64,000 nt of DNA from the NCBI GenBank assembly GCA_041695085.1, contig JBGFRO010000019.1, forward strand, positions 62,001 to 126,000. Reading direction: 5' to 3'. The position numbers were made by a program, and so were the translations under genes. This document shows positions 9,682 to 18,242 of this stretch, in pieces. Below the pieces are notes generated by a model, which saw only the letters and a program-made list of their open reading frames with translations, was not told the origin of the DNA and did not search any database. The DNA is from DYFT01 sp041695085 (GTDB lineage: Bacteria; Bacteroidota; Ignavibacteria; UBA10030). How positions within the stretch are numbered: the first letter of the stretch is position 1; every line of letters starts with the position of its first letter.

Positions 9682-9966
9682 ATGGATGACGATCTTCAAA
9701 AAATGATGGGGGAGTTCGATTATACATTTCCCCCAACTGTGATAGGGGAGATGTTCCTACGCCTGCTGAAGGTCGAGAGTCGCGTGGAAGCAGTCTACGC
9801 ACTCTTTGCACACGTGGCCTCGCGCGCGTTGCAAGAGGACGAAGAGGCTTGGGAACGGCAGCTCGACGAAATCGAAAGAGAATTGTTCAACGAAAAAATG
9901 GCATCATTCATTGCACGGTTTGGTCAGATACCCGGAGATTCCAAGCCTTCAGAGGGAGTAGAGTGA
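9682..9966 (+). CDS. Small acidic protein, first gene of the PolB2 cassette
   Basis: A 94-aa soluble, acidic, probably all-helical protein with no recognised domain. It starts 63 bp after actC, and its stop overlaps the GTG start of the RecA-fold gene (GTGA), so the two are likely translationally coupled. Together with the three following genes it forms a compact cassette inside the act operon. A role as an accessory subunit of the polymerase module is inferred from position only. Confidence 0.7.
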   Translation: MDDDLQKMMGEFDYTFPPTVIGEMFLRLLKVESRVEAVYALFAHVASRALQEDEEAWERQLDEIERELFNEKMASFIARFGQIPGDSKPSEGVE

Positions 9967-10712
9967 TTGTTCAAAGGGTCATAGACTTACACATGGTCTC
10001 TCGCCCACATCATAACATCTTTCCGCTGCAGCATCGACGGTCATCTTCGCCGCTGGTGAAGGTGCCGGCGCAAAACATCGTGCAGGCATTCAGCGAGCCG
10101 CAAGGGAAGCTGTATCTGGTGTACGGTGATGGTGCGATCTTTTCGCTCTCGCTCGGACTTGCCGCGCACGCTCTTCATCTCGGGGGCACGATCGCGGTGG
10201 TGGATGGATGCAATCAGTTCGACGTGCATTCGCTGGTGACGTATGCACGAGCCCACGGTCTTCGTCCGGACGTTTTCCTGGAACGGATTTTTGTCTCGCG
10301 TGGATTTACGTGCTATCAAATGGAGGCGGCGATCGTCAACAAGCTTGGACCGTTTCTGCATACCATCGGCTCTCGCACCGCGATGATCTTCGGTCTACTC
10401 GATACGTTCTATGATGAGCAGGCTTCAACGCGTGAAGTCAACCAGATGCTCCGCCGCGTGCTCGATTCGTTACGGGCGCGGAAAAAAGAAGGAACTTCCG
10501 TACTGCTTGCCTGTCGCGAGATGAAAGTAATGCCCGAGGCGCGAAACAAACTGCTCGATGTGTTGAAAACGGGAATGGATCGGGTCTATCGGGTGGAGCA
10601 ATCGCCGGAGGGTCCGTTGCGCTTGACGTTGGAGCGGAGGCGCGATCACGTCCTCTCCACACGGACGGCGGGCGCCTTTCATGCCGAGCGCAGTACGCCA
10701 AAACGGTCGTAG
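9963..10712 (+). CDS. RecA/Rad51-fold protein with degenerate Walker A
   Basis: The GTG at 9963 overlaps the previous stop and gives 249 aa. The middle of the protein follows a RadA/Rad51-like core: strand LYLVYG, helix, strand GGTIAVVDG, an RGFTCYQM segment, a strand AMIFGLLDTFYDE in the Walker B position, and a strand TSVLLACRE. The P-loop is lost: GDGAIFSLS stands where GxxxxGKT is expected, so ATP hydrolysis is unlikely. By analogy with ImuA-type RecA paralogues that serve a polymerase, it may be a structural or recruitment subunit for the adjacent PolB2. That role is inference. Confidence 0.7.
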   Translation: MIVQRVIDLHMVSRPHHNIFPLQHRRSSSPLVKVPAQNIVQAFSEPQGKLYLVYGDGAIFSLSLGLAAHALHLGGTIAVVDGCNQFDVHSLVTYARAHGLRPDVFLERIFVSRGFTCYQMEAAIVNKLGPFLHTIGSRTAMIFGLLDTFYDEQASTREVNQMLRRVLDSLRARKKEGTSVLLACREMKVMPEARNKLLDVLKTGMDRVYRVEQSPEGPLRLTLERRRDHVLSTRTAGAFHAERSTPKRS

Positions 10713-10721
10713 GAGGGTTGT

Positions 10722-10997
10722 ATGGGACGCACGGTACCGACGTTTACCAATATCATCGACCAGGAGGCGGAGAGTTGGTCGAAATTCCGACGCGGCTTGC
10801 GCAAGGAAGATCAGGAAGTGTTTGACGAGCTATTCCGCGCGGCAAAGCTTCACCTTGCCGAAAATTTCTATGCGATGCGAACGGTCCCTTTTGAAAGCAT
10901 CATCATGTCGATCGCCCTCGAACAGGCCAAGCGGCTGAAAGAGCTGGAACGACGCATCGAGCAACTCGAACGTACGCAGCAACAATCAGGACGCTGA
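10722..10997 (+). CDS. Small helical protein of the PolB2 cassette
   Basis: A 91-aa protein starting MGRTVPTFTN, with KFRRGLRKEDQEVFDEL in the middle and an amphipathic C-terminal coiled coil (residues ~65-90). I recall haloarchaeal proteins with the same opening (MGRTxPTxRD) and RRALRRxxQ core, so the family may be shared between archaea and bacteria; this is memory, not a search. An AGGAGG-like ribosome site precedes the ATG. It lies between the RecA-fold gene and the polymerase with gaps of only 9 and 7 bp. Confidence 0.75.
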   Translation: MGRTVPTFTNIIDQEAESWSKFRRGLRKEDQEVFDELFRAAKLHLAENFYAMRTVPFESIIMSIALEQAKRLKELERRIEQLERTQQQSGR

Positions 10998-11004
10998 CAA
11001 AGCC

Positions 11005-13338
11005 ATGGCAATGACACTCCATGGTTGGCTCATCGACGTCTATCCCTCTCACAACGGTGTGACGCTGTGGTTGATGGATGAGGAGGGAAGATACCATCGG
11101 CACGGTATGCCGTTCGTTCCATCGTTCTGCATGAGCGTTGAAGGTGCGGAGCGGCGTCGGGCGGAGGCGATGGCGGCGAAGTGTCCCGTACGCGTCTCAA
11201 CTTCGCCTCAAACGAAGACGGAGATCTACTCCGGTGAGGCATGGGAGGTGTTGAGCATTCACGTGCACGAACCGCTCCGGTTCGCGGAGGCGGTTCGGTA
11301 CTTCGAGCGGTCGTTTCCGCACTATGTGTTCTTTGATTCCGATATCCTCGTTTCGCAGTTGTTCTTGTACGAGACGCGTCTGTTTCCACTCGCTCTTGGC
11401 GATTATGTCGTAGACGAGGCCGGCGTGCTCAAGGAGTGGTCGCTTCGTGATGACAATGAAGCCATGGATTACGAGTTACCTCCCCTCTCGATGATGTGGC
11501 TGCGAACGGCCGGTGATTTCGTTCCGCCGAAGTACCGGAAAGTTCTGCAACTGGAGGTTACGTACGAAGGACGAACGTATGCTCTCGAGCAGGGAGAACC
11601 GGCGGATGTGCTGCGGGCGCTGAACCATCACCTTCATCGTTTCGATCCGGATATCCTGTTGACACAGCATGGCGATGCAACGCTTCTGCCGCATCTCACT
11701 CAGCTGGCGCAGCGATTCAAGATTCCGTTGATGCTCAACCGTGATCAAACAGCCGCGTATTTTACAGCGCGCGAATCGAGCTTCTTCCAGTACGGTAAAA
11801 TCGTCCACAAGGATGGCGCGTTTGAACTGGCGGGAAGGCTCCATATCGATCTTGAAAACTCCTTCACTGTAGCGGAGGCGGATCTGGAGGGGATCTTTGA
11901 GCTTGCGCGACTCACGCGCATCCCGATTCAACGCGAGGCGCGGGCCAGCATCGGAACGTCGATGTCGTCGATGCAACTGGCGTGGGCGTATCAGCATAAT
12001 ATCCTCATTCCGTCCAAGAAGCGGGAGCCGGAAGAATTTAAGTCGGCTGCAACATTGTTGCTTGCCGATCGCGGGGGATTGATCTTCAATCCGCCGCAAG
12101 GATACCATGAGGATGTCGCGGAACTCGATTTCGTGTCGATGTATCCGACGATCATGATCGAGCACAACGTTTCCCCGGAAACGATCAATTGTTGGTGTTG
12201 CAAGAACCGGCTTGTGCCGGAGCTGGGGTATTCGATCTGTGAGCGCCGGCGTGGAATTGTCTCCGAGACACTCAAGCCGGTGGTAATTAAGCGCGCTCAC
12301 TACAAGAAGCTGAAGAAGGAATACAAACAGAAGTTCGTCCGCACCCGTTCGCCGGAAGATGAAGCGTTGTTCCGGAAATATGATCGCCGGCAGAACGCGC
12401 TGAAGTGGATGTTGGTGAGCTGCTTCGGGTATCTTGGATATAAGAACGCGCGGTTCGGACGAATCGAAGCGCACGAGGCGGTGAATGCGTTTTCGCGCGA
12501 TGCCATTCTCCGGGCGAAAGAAATCGCAGAGGCCGAGGGCTTCCACCTTCTTCACGCCATCATCGATTGCCTCTGGCTGAAGAAAGATGGAGCGACGGAA
12601 CATGACTACGAACGGCTTTGCAGGAAGATTGCAGAGAAGGTGGGAATCGATATCTCGCTGGAGGGCATCTATTCCTGGATTCTCTTCCCTTCCTCGAAGC
12701 AGGATGTTGACATCGCAACGGCCAATCGGTATGCAGGATGGTACCGGCACGGTGAAATGAAGACTCGCGGCATCGAAGTGCGCCGGCGCGATACGCCGGT
12801 CTTCATCAAAAACATGCAGAACGCGATGCTGGAGCAATTGTCGTCCGCCCGAAACGTTGAAGAAGTGAAAGCGATGATGCCGGGGGTGTTGGAGAGCCTT
12901 CGCCCGGCCATGATCCAGTTGTCCTCCGGCAAAGCAAATCCGATGGAATTAGTGCTAAAGCGTCACATCACGCGGGAGGCACACGAATACACAACGAACA
13001 CCATCAGCGCCACCGTTGCCCGGTTGGTGGAGGTGATGGGGGTGCATCTCGCGGCTGGTGAGCGGATCGAGTTCATTATCATCGATCAATCGGGCAAAAA
13101 GAAACCGGAGAAGGCAAAGCCGCTCGCGTTATACGCGTTTGAAGATGGCTACGATTGCATACAGTACACGGAATTGGCACTGAAGGCGATTGAGACGATC
13201 GCCCTTCCGTTCGGGTACGACGTGGAGACGTTGACGGACTTCTATAAACTGAAGCCGGAGAAGAAACGAAAAGCCGTCTCCCGACCCGACTCCGGTCAAT
13301 CCGAGCTCTTTCCAACTATCGAACGATTTACCGTGTAG
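11005..13338 (+). CDS. PolB2-type family B DNA polymerase, degenerate catalytic motifs
   Basis: A 777-aa B-family polymerase. Motif A is DFVSMYP (residues 375-381, first catalytic Asp kept). Motif B is K467...CFGYLGY. Motif C, normally YGDTDS, reads IIDCLWLKK with D521 followed by C-L, so the second catalytic Asp is missing. The exonuclease half is also degenerate: the Exo I D-x-E is not found where LQLEVTYEG aligns. This pattern is that of PolB2, described in archaea and a few bacteria as apparently inactivated B-family polymerases. It may act in translesion synthesis or as a scaffold. It ends 11 bp before actD. Confidence 0.88.
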   Translation: MAMTLHGWLIDVYPSHNGVTLWLMDEEGRYHRHGMPFVPSFCMSVEGAERRRAEAMAAKCPVRVSTSPQTKTEIYSGEAWEVLSIHVHEPLRFAEAVRYFERSFPHYVFFDSDILVSQLFLYETRLFPLALGDYVVDEAGVLKEWSLRDDNEAMDYELPPLSMMWLRTAGDFVPPKYRKVLQLEVTYEGRTYALEQGEPADVLRALNHHLHRFDPDILLTQHGDATLLPHLTQLAQRFKIPLMLNRDQTAAYFTARESSFFQYGKIVHKDGAFELAGRLHIDLENSFTVAEADLEGIFELARLTRIPIQREARASIGTSMSSMQLAWAYQHNILIPSKKREPEEFKSAATLLLADRGGLIFNPPQGYHEDVAELDFVSMYPTIMIEHNVSPETINCWCCKNRLVPELGYSICERRRGIVSETLKPVVIKRAHYKKLKKEYKQKFVRTRSPEDEALFRKYDRRQNALKWMLVSCFGYLGYKNARFGRIEAHEAVNAFSRDAILRAKEIAEAEGFHLLHAIIDCLWLKKDGATEHDYERLCRKIAEKVGIDISLEGIYSWILFPSSKQDVDIATANRYAGWYRHGEMKTRGIEVRRRDTPVFIKNMQNAMLEQLSSARNVEEVKAMMPGVLESLRPAMIQLSSGKANPMELVLKRHITREAHEYTTNTISATVARLVEVMGVHLAAGERIEFIIIDQSGKKKPEKAKPLALYAFEDGYDCIQYTELALKAIETIALPFGYDVETLTDFYKLKPEKKRKAVSRPDSGQSELFPTIERFTV

Positions 13339-13349
13339 AGCGTATAGGT

Positions 13350-13871
13350 ATGGCACGATATAAAGGACCGAATCTGATGGCGGTGTTTCCTGCGATGGAC
13401 GGGCTGATCCAGGGAATCCACGCGCTTAAGCAAGCGGGGCATGAGAATTTCCTCGTATATGCTCCCGTGCCGCATCACGATATCGAGCACGCACTCCACC
13501 GACCGCGGAGCCCTGTTCGTGTCTTCACGTTGATCGGTGGCTTGACCGGCTTCGCCACCGGCTGGGCGCTGACCATCGGCTCGGCCATGCACTATCCGCT
13601 CATCGTTGGAGGGAAGCCGATCATTTCCATTCCGCCGTTCGGCGTGCTGGCGTACATTTTGACGATTCTCTTTGGTGCCCTTGCAACGATGATCGGTTTT
13701 CTGCTCAATGCGCGCCTGCCGCAACTTCGCCTTGCGGCTGCGTACGATGAGCGACTGTCGAGCGATCATTACGGCGTTCAGGTGTTTTGTGAGCAGGAGA
13801 AGATGAAAGAATTCGAGAAGATGCTAAAGCAGTGTGGAGCAACATCCTTTCGAAAATCGGAGAGCTTATGA
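13350..13871 (+). CDS. actD: ACIII membrane subunit (ActD, DUF3341)
   Basis: ActD is a small ACIII subunit of the DUF3341 family. The 173-aa product opens with a short soluble domain (MAVFPAMDGLIQGIHALKQAG), then has two transmembrane helices (about residues 55-80 and 95-120) separated by a loop with PIISIPPFG, and a soluble C-terminal tail. Length and layout match the family. Its stop overlaps the actE start in an ATGA. Confidence 0.93.
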   Translation: MARYKGPNLMAVFPAMDGLIQGIHALKQAGHENFLVYAPVPHHDIEHALHRPRSPVRVFTLIGGLTGFATGWALTIGSAMHYPLIVGGKPIISIPPFGVLAYILTILFGALATMIGFLLNARLPQLRLAAAYDERLSSDHYGVQVFCEQEKMKEFEKMLKQCGATSFRKSESL

Positions 13872-14377
13872 GGTTTTTGGGTCAGATACGAAGAGCCGTT
13901 GTGTTGTTCCTGTTCATCGGTTGCGGTCCCGACAATGGGGAGATCGGCAATTACCGTTACCGGACGGACATGCACGAGCAGCCGTCGTTCCGCAAGCACG
14001 AGCATCCGCTCGCGCCCGTCAAGAACACCGTTCCGGTCACCGGAGTACTCGCGGCGATCCGCGACTCGGCTTCGGCCGCGCGCCTGTTCAATCCTGTCAA
14101 ACCGACGCAGGCCAACCGTGATTCGGGCCGATTCCTTTACCAGACGTACTGCTCCCCCTGTCACGGTCTTGGTGCGAAAGGGGATGGCCTGGTGGCCGCA
14201 AAATTTCAGGTGCCGCCCGATCTGACTATACCCAAGTATCGACAGGCGCCGGATGGTTATATCTATTATGTTATCCGTGACGGTCGACTCATCATGCCGG
14301 CGTACTATGAGGCCATTCGCTCTCACGAGCGGTGGTTGATCGTGAACCATCTGCGCACACTTCAGCGGCAAGAGTAA
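13868..14377 (+). CDS. actE: ACIII monoheme cytochrome c lipoprotein (ActE)
   Basis: ActE is the monoheme cytochrome c of ACIII. The ATG at 13868 (MRFLGQIRR) overlaps the actD stop and begins a lipoprotein signal ending at LFIGCG. The single haem motif CSPCH follows GRFLYQTYC, and RLIMPAYY provides a probable Met ligand. The 169-aa length fits the family. A longer in-frame start at 13832 would lie inside actD and is less likely. Confidence 0.92.
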   Translation: MRFLGQIRRAVVLFLFIGCGPDNGEIGNYRYRTDMHEQPSFRKHEHPLAPVKNTVPVTGVLAAIRDSASAARLFNPVKPTQANRDSGRFLYQTYCSPCHGLGAKGDGLVAAKFQVPPDLTIPKYRQAPDGYIYYVIRDGRLIMPAYYEAIRSHERWLIVNHLRTLQRQE

Positions 14378-14392
14378 CGAACCGAATTCGTC

Positions 14393-15631
14393 ATGGCACA
14401 TCCCACAGTTATCGCTCCCCCTGCTGCATATCCGCCCAAATTGCGGGCGACGCTGAGAATCTTTGTTGTTCTCGGTTTCATCACCCTGCTTGTGGGCATC
14501 GTCGGTTTTGAATCGAAACGAGTGTGGGTTTCGTACCTCATCAATTTTTGTTTCTGGACCGGCGTTGCACAGGGGGCGGTGGTGTTCTCCGCTGCGTACC
14601 GTCTCACCAACGGCAAGTGGGGGGACACCATTCGGCGTGTCGCAGAAGGATTTGTGTTTTTCCTTCCCCTGAGTGTTCCGCTCTTTCTTGTCGCCTTCCT
14701 CGGTCGGTATCATCTCTGGCCCTGGATAGAGGAACCGATCGATGCAAAAGCGGCGTGGTTAAATGAACCGTTCTTCTTCATCCGCGTCACGCTGTACTTT
14801 CTCGTGATGAGTTGGCTGAGTTGGAAGTACGTCTCCACCTCCATCCGTCCCGATGTCGGTTTGTTGAAAGAGCAAGGTGTCATCACCTCCTCGCGCTGGT
14901 TGGATCGGCTCACCTCACACTGGACGAGCTACGACGCGGCAGTTGCGGCCCGCGATGAGAAACTGAAAACGCTCGTTCCGATTCTTCTCATCGCCTATGG
15001 TGTGATCTACACGTTCGTCGGGTTTGATGTCGTGATGTCGCTGGAACCACATTGGTACAGCACCCTCTACGGCTGGTTATATTTCGCCCATGCGTTTGAC
15101 GGTGCAGTGGCGGGAACCATCATTGTGGCCATCCTCGCACGAAGGTACTTTCATCTCGAAGAACATGTCTCGACGAAGCAGTTCTATGATGTTGCCCGAC
15201 TCTTGATGGGGCTTTGCATGCTCGCTGGCGGTTTCTATTGGTCGCAATACCTCGTCACCTGGTACGGAAATCTTGAAGAAGAGATCGAACGCTTTCTTCT
15301 TCGCTTCGATCATTCTCCGTGGCCGCCGTTTCAATGGGGCGTGATTATCCTGCTTTACTTCTTTCCCATTGCAGTCTTTTTGAGTCGTGCAGTGAAAGAG
15401 AACATGCGGACGCTGCTCATCATCGCATCCATCATCTTCATCGCGAACTGGTTCTACCAATTCGTGGAGATCGCTCCTTCGGTCTGGCACGAACACTCCG
15501 TCCCTCTCGGAATCGTCGAGGTAGGGATCACAGTCGGTTATCTCGGAGCCGTCGGGCTGTCCTGGCTCGCCTATGCGCGGATCGTCCCTCTTGTTCAGCA
15601 AGGGGACGCGGCTGGTGCGCCGAGCCATTGA
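14393..15631 (+). CDS. actF: ACIII NrfD-like membrane subunit (ActF)
   Basis: ActF is the second NrfD-like integral membrane protein of ACIII, paralogous to ActC. The 412-aa product has about ten hydrophobic helices and family segments such as INFCFWTGVAQGAVVFSA and GFDVVMSLEPHWYSTLYG. It completes the act set A-B-C-D-E-F. The next gene, a copper-type ATPase, begins about 110 bp downstream. Confidence 0.93.
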   Translation: MAHPTVIAPPAAYPPKLRATLRIFVVLGFITLLVGIVGFESKRVWVSYLINFCFWTGVAQGAVVFSAAYRLTNGKWGDTIRRVAEGFVFFLPLSVPLFLVAFLGRYHLWPWIEEPIDAKAAWLNEPFFFIRVTLYFLVMSWLSWKYVSTSIRPDVGLLKEQGVITSSRWLDRLTSHWTSYDAAVAARDEKLKTLVPILLIAYGVIYTFVGFDVVMSLEPHWYSTLYGWLYFAHAFDGAVAGTIIVAILARRYFHLEEHVSTKQFYDVARLLMGLCMLAGGFYWSQYLVTWYGNLEEEIERFLLRFDHSPWPPFQWGVIILLYFFPIAVFLSRAVKENMRTLLIIASIIFIANWFYQFVEIAPSVWHEHSVPLGIVEVGITVGYLGAVGLSWLAYARIVPLVQQGDAAGAPSH

Positions 15632-15743
15632 AGGTCTTTGAACCCGTTGCGCGATCCCGGATCGATTCCTCTCCATGTTCTGACTTTCCCTTTGTTGCGC
15701 TTTACTCAAAGGACATTTTGCTTCCGTAACTGCATCACTGTCG

Positions 15744-17879
15744 ATGCTGGCGAGGATACTCCCCCTCATCACACCCCTCCCATTCTTTGTTGAGATGACG
15801 CCTCTCACTTCATCCTCCGAGGTTCAAACCTGTGACCAGTGCGGGCTCCCGTACGGCAAAGGGGGCGTTGTGCGCAACGAAAAAGGGACGGCTCTTCACT
15901 TCTGCTGTTACGGATGTTCGTTTACCTACTCGCTCACCGGCGTGAAGGGGGAGGAGGGAACGGCCGGGATGTTTCTTGCCCGTCTCGGTTTTGCCGCCTT
16001 TCTTTCGATGAATATCATGGCCGTGAGCTGGATGACCTACGACCGGGGATGGACGACGTTCGGACTTGAACCTGAGGCGCTGCCATACCTTGAGAAACTC
16101 CTCTTCGTCCTTTCAGTTCCCATCATGCTTTTTGTGGGACTTCCCTATTTGCGCAACGCCGCACGCGAGCTTCGCTCGTGGCGCTTCTCGATGGAGAGTC
16201 TTATCGCACTCGGCTCGTTTGTCGCGTTTGGTTTCTCAACACATCAGGTCTTTACCGGCGGAGGGGGTATTTATTTCGATACTGCCACCACGACGCTTGT
16301 GCTTGTTACCGCCGGTCGGTACATCGAAGCAACGGCCAAAGTTCGGACGTCAGCGGCGCTCAAAAAGCTTGTGCAGCTCCAACCTGACGTCGCACGTGTG
16401 GTAGAGGGAGAAAAGGAGCACCGGATCCCTGCGAAGGACGTTAAGGTCGGTCAGTTCGTCCGTGTTCTGCCGGGAGAGCGCGTTCCCCTCGACGGACTTG
16501 TCATCGAGGGACGCACAAGTGTCGATGAATCGTTGCTGACGGGGGAATCGCTGCCTGCTGCAAAGGTGAAGGGAACGCCCGTTTATGCTGCGACCTTGAA
16601 CATCGATGGCGCGATCACGGTGCGTGTGACGGCAAGGCAATCCGAGGGTGTCCATGCCCACATCGTCCGGTTGATGGAGGAGGCCCAGCGCACGCGGTCG
16701 CCGATTCAGCAAGCTGTTGATCGCATTTCGGGAATGTTTGTTCCCGCAGTTATCGCGTTAGCTCTTGCGACGTTCGTTGGTTGGATGTACCTCGATGCTG
16801 TGGAAGAAGCGCTGTTACATGCCTTAACGGTCCTCGTTGTCGCATGTCCGTGTGCTCTCGGTATCGGAACGCCGCTGGCAAGCGCGATCGGAATCGGACG
16901 GGCTGCGGAGGAGGGAATCCTTGTGCGATCAACGGCAGTGTTGGAGCGGCTCGCGCAGGTTTCGATCGTGGCGTTCGATAAGACGGGGACGCTGACCAAA
17001 GGAGAGTTCGTTGTGCGCAACGTTGTTGCATCAGGCAATCCTGACGAGCTTCTCGAACTCCTTGCAGCCATTGAAAGAAACTCGGAACACCCGCTCGGTC
17101 GTGCCATCGTGCGTTATGCAAAAGAACGCGGTGTGAAATTCCTTGAAGCACGAAATGTCGCGGCAGTCCCCGGCATGGGAATTTCGGGAGAAGTGTTTGA
17201 TGGTCGCGTTTGGAGACGAATTGTTGCCGGCACGAACGATTTCATGAAAGAAGAGCAGTTAGCAGGAGTTGAAGAAGCGGGGGAGTCACCCTTCACTCGA
17301 TTGTACGTGGGATGGGAAGGAAGTGTGAAAGGATATGTAGAAGTGAGTGATCTGCCGCGTCCGTCCGCTCAAGAGACGGTAACGAAACTTCACCGCTTAG
17401 GTATAGAAACGGAACTGTTGTCCGGCGATGCACCCCCATCAGTCGAATCGATAGCGGATTTGGTTGGAATCCGCCGCGTGAGGGCTTCGCTTCGTCCTGC
17501 AGAGAAGGTTGCACACCTCTCAAGACGTAAGGTGGAGGGAACGGTGGCGATGGTGGGGGACGGGATAAACGATGCTCCCTCTCTTGCCGCGGCGGATGTC
17601 GGCATCACGCTCGGTTCTGCGACCGACATCGCGAAGGAAAGCGCCGACGTGACGATTCTTGGCGATCATCTCGAAAAAATTCCACAGCTCATCAGCTTCG
17701 CGCGGACAACCCTCCGCGTCATTCAATGGAACCTGATCTGGGCGTTTGGATACAACGCCATTGGGATCGCCTTCGCGATTGCGGGCATGTTGGAGCCGAT
17801 CGTCGCTGCTGCAGCTATGGTGTTGAGCAGTCTCTTCATCATTGTCAATTCCCGTAGGCTTGCGAAGAGAGCGATCTGA
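15744..17879 (+). CDS. ccoI: CcoI/FixI-type heavy-metal P1B ATPase
   Basis: This P1B-type ATPase probably delivers copper during cbb3 oxidase maturation, given the linked ccoNO genes. The N-terminus has a zinc-finger-like Cys region (CDQCG and FCCYGC). The membrane part carries the metal-binding CPC (VVACPCALGIGTPL). The cytosolic part has TGES, the phosphorylation motif DKTGTLT and the hinge GDGINDAP. An alternative in-frame start at 15795 (MTPLTSSSEV) would bring the N-terminus closer to relatives; neither start has a clear ribosome site. Confidence 0.9.
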   Translation: MLARILPLITPLPFFVEMTPLTSSSEVQTCDQCGLPYGKGGVVRNEKGTALHFCCYGCSFTYSLTGVKGEEGTAGMFLARLGFAAFLSMNIMAVSWMTYDRGWTTFGLEPEALPYLEKLLFVLSVPIMLFVGLPYLRNAARELRSWRFSMESLIALGSFVAFGFSTHQVFTGGGGIYFDTATTTLVLVTAGRYIEATAKVRTSAALKKLVQLQPDVARVVEGEKEHRIPAKDVKVGQFVRVLPGERVPLDGLVIEGRTSVDESLLTGESLPAAKVKGTPVYAATLNIDGAITVRVTARQSEGVHAHIVRLMEEAQRTRSPIQQAVDRISGMFVPAVIALALATFVGWMYLDAVEEALLHALTVLVVACPCALGIGTPLASAIGIGRAAEEGILVRSTAVLERLAQVSIVAFDKTGTLTKGEFVVRNVVASGNPDELLELLAAIERNSEHPLGRAIVRYAKERGVKFLEARNVAAVPGMGISGEVFDGRVWRRIVAGTNDFMKEEQLAGVEEAGESPFTRLYVGWEGSVKGYVEVSDLPRPSAQETVTKLHRLGIETELLSGDAPPSVESIADLVGIRRVRASLRPAEKVAHLSRRKVEGTVAMVGDGINDAPSLAAADVGITLGSATDIAKESADVTILGDHLEKIPQLISFARTTLRVIQWNLIWAFGYNAIGIAFAIAGMLEPIVAAAAMVLSSLFIIVNSRRLAKRAI

Positions 17880-17922
17880 ACCCGCTTTCCCTCTTTATAC
17901 ATGACCTCACAGTTCTTTCTTT

Positions 17923-18112
17923 GCAACTGCTCAGCAAAAAAGAAATCGACGACAGATTCACGGATTATCACTCTTCAGCTGAAAACCAACAAATCAAACA
18001 TAACAAAACGCCTGATACAGCATGATCAAGGGACAAAACTCTTAATGCTTTGTAGCATAATCTGTGAATCTGTGGTAAAGTTCTCAAACATTCTTCGTCG
18101 CTGAGCAGTTGC
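17923..18112 (+). repeat. MITE-like element with nested inverted repeats
   Basis: A perfect 13-bp inverted repeat (GCAACTGCTCAGC at 17923-17935 and its complement at 18100-18112) bounds an A+T-rich stretch. Inside is a second pair (CAGATTCACGGATTAT near 17950 and ATAATCTGTGAATCTG near 18057) matching at 15 of 16 positions. The whole can fold as one long cruciform or RNA hairpin. It occupies most of the 363-bp gap between the copper ATPase and the convergent phosphoesterase gene. No ORF or transposase lies within it. Confidence 0.6.
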
Positions 18113-18242
18113 TTTTCGTTGAGACTTCTGAAAGTTTCAAAAAAGAGGACGCCTGCGAAGCTCGCTCAGATCACGACGCGGCAAATTGAGATCATAATCG
18201 AACCTTGGCGCACTCTGCGGCTTTGCGAATGGATGGCTGACC

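Noticed and set aside
11476..12837. 453-aa minus-strand ORF opposite the PolB2 gene
   Set aside because: It is a shadow of the polymerase reading frame; no motif and no context support it.
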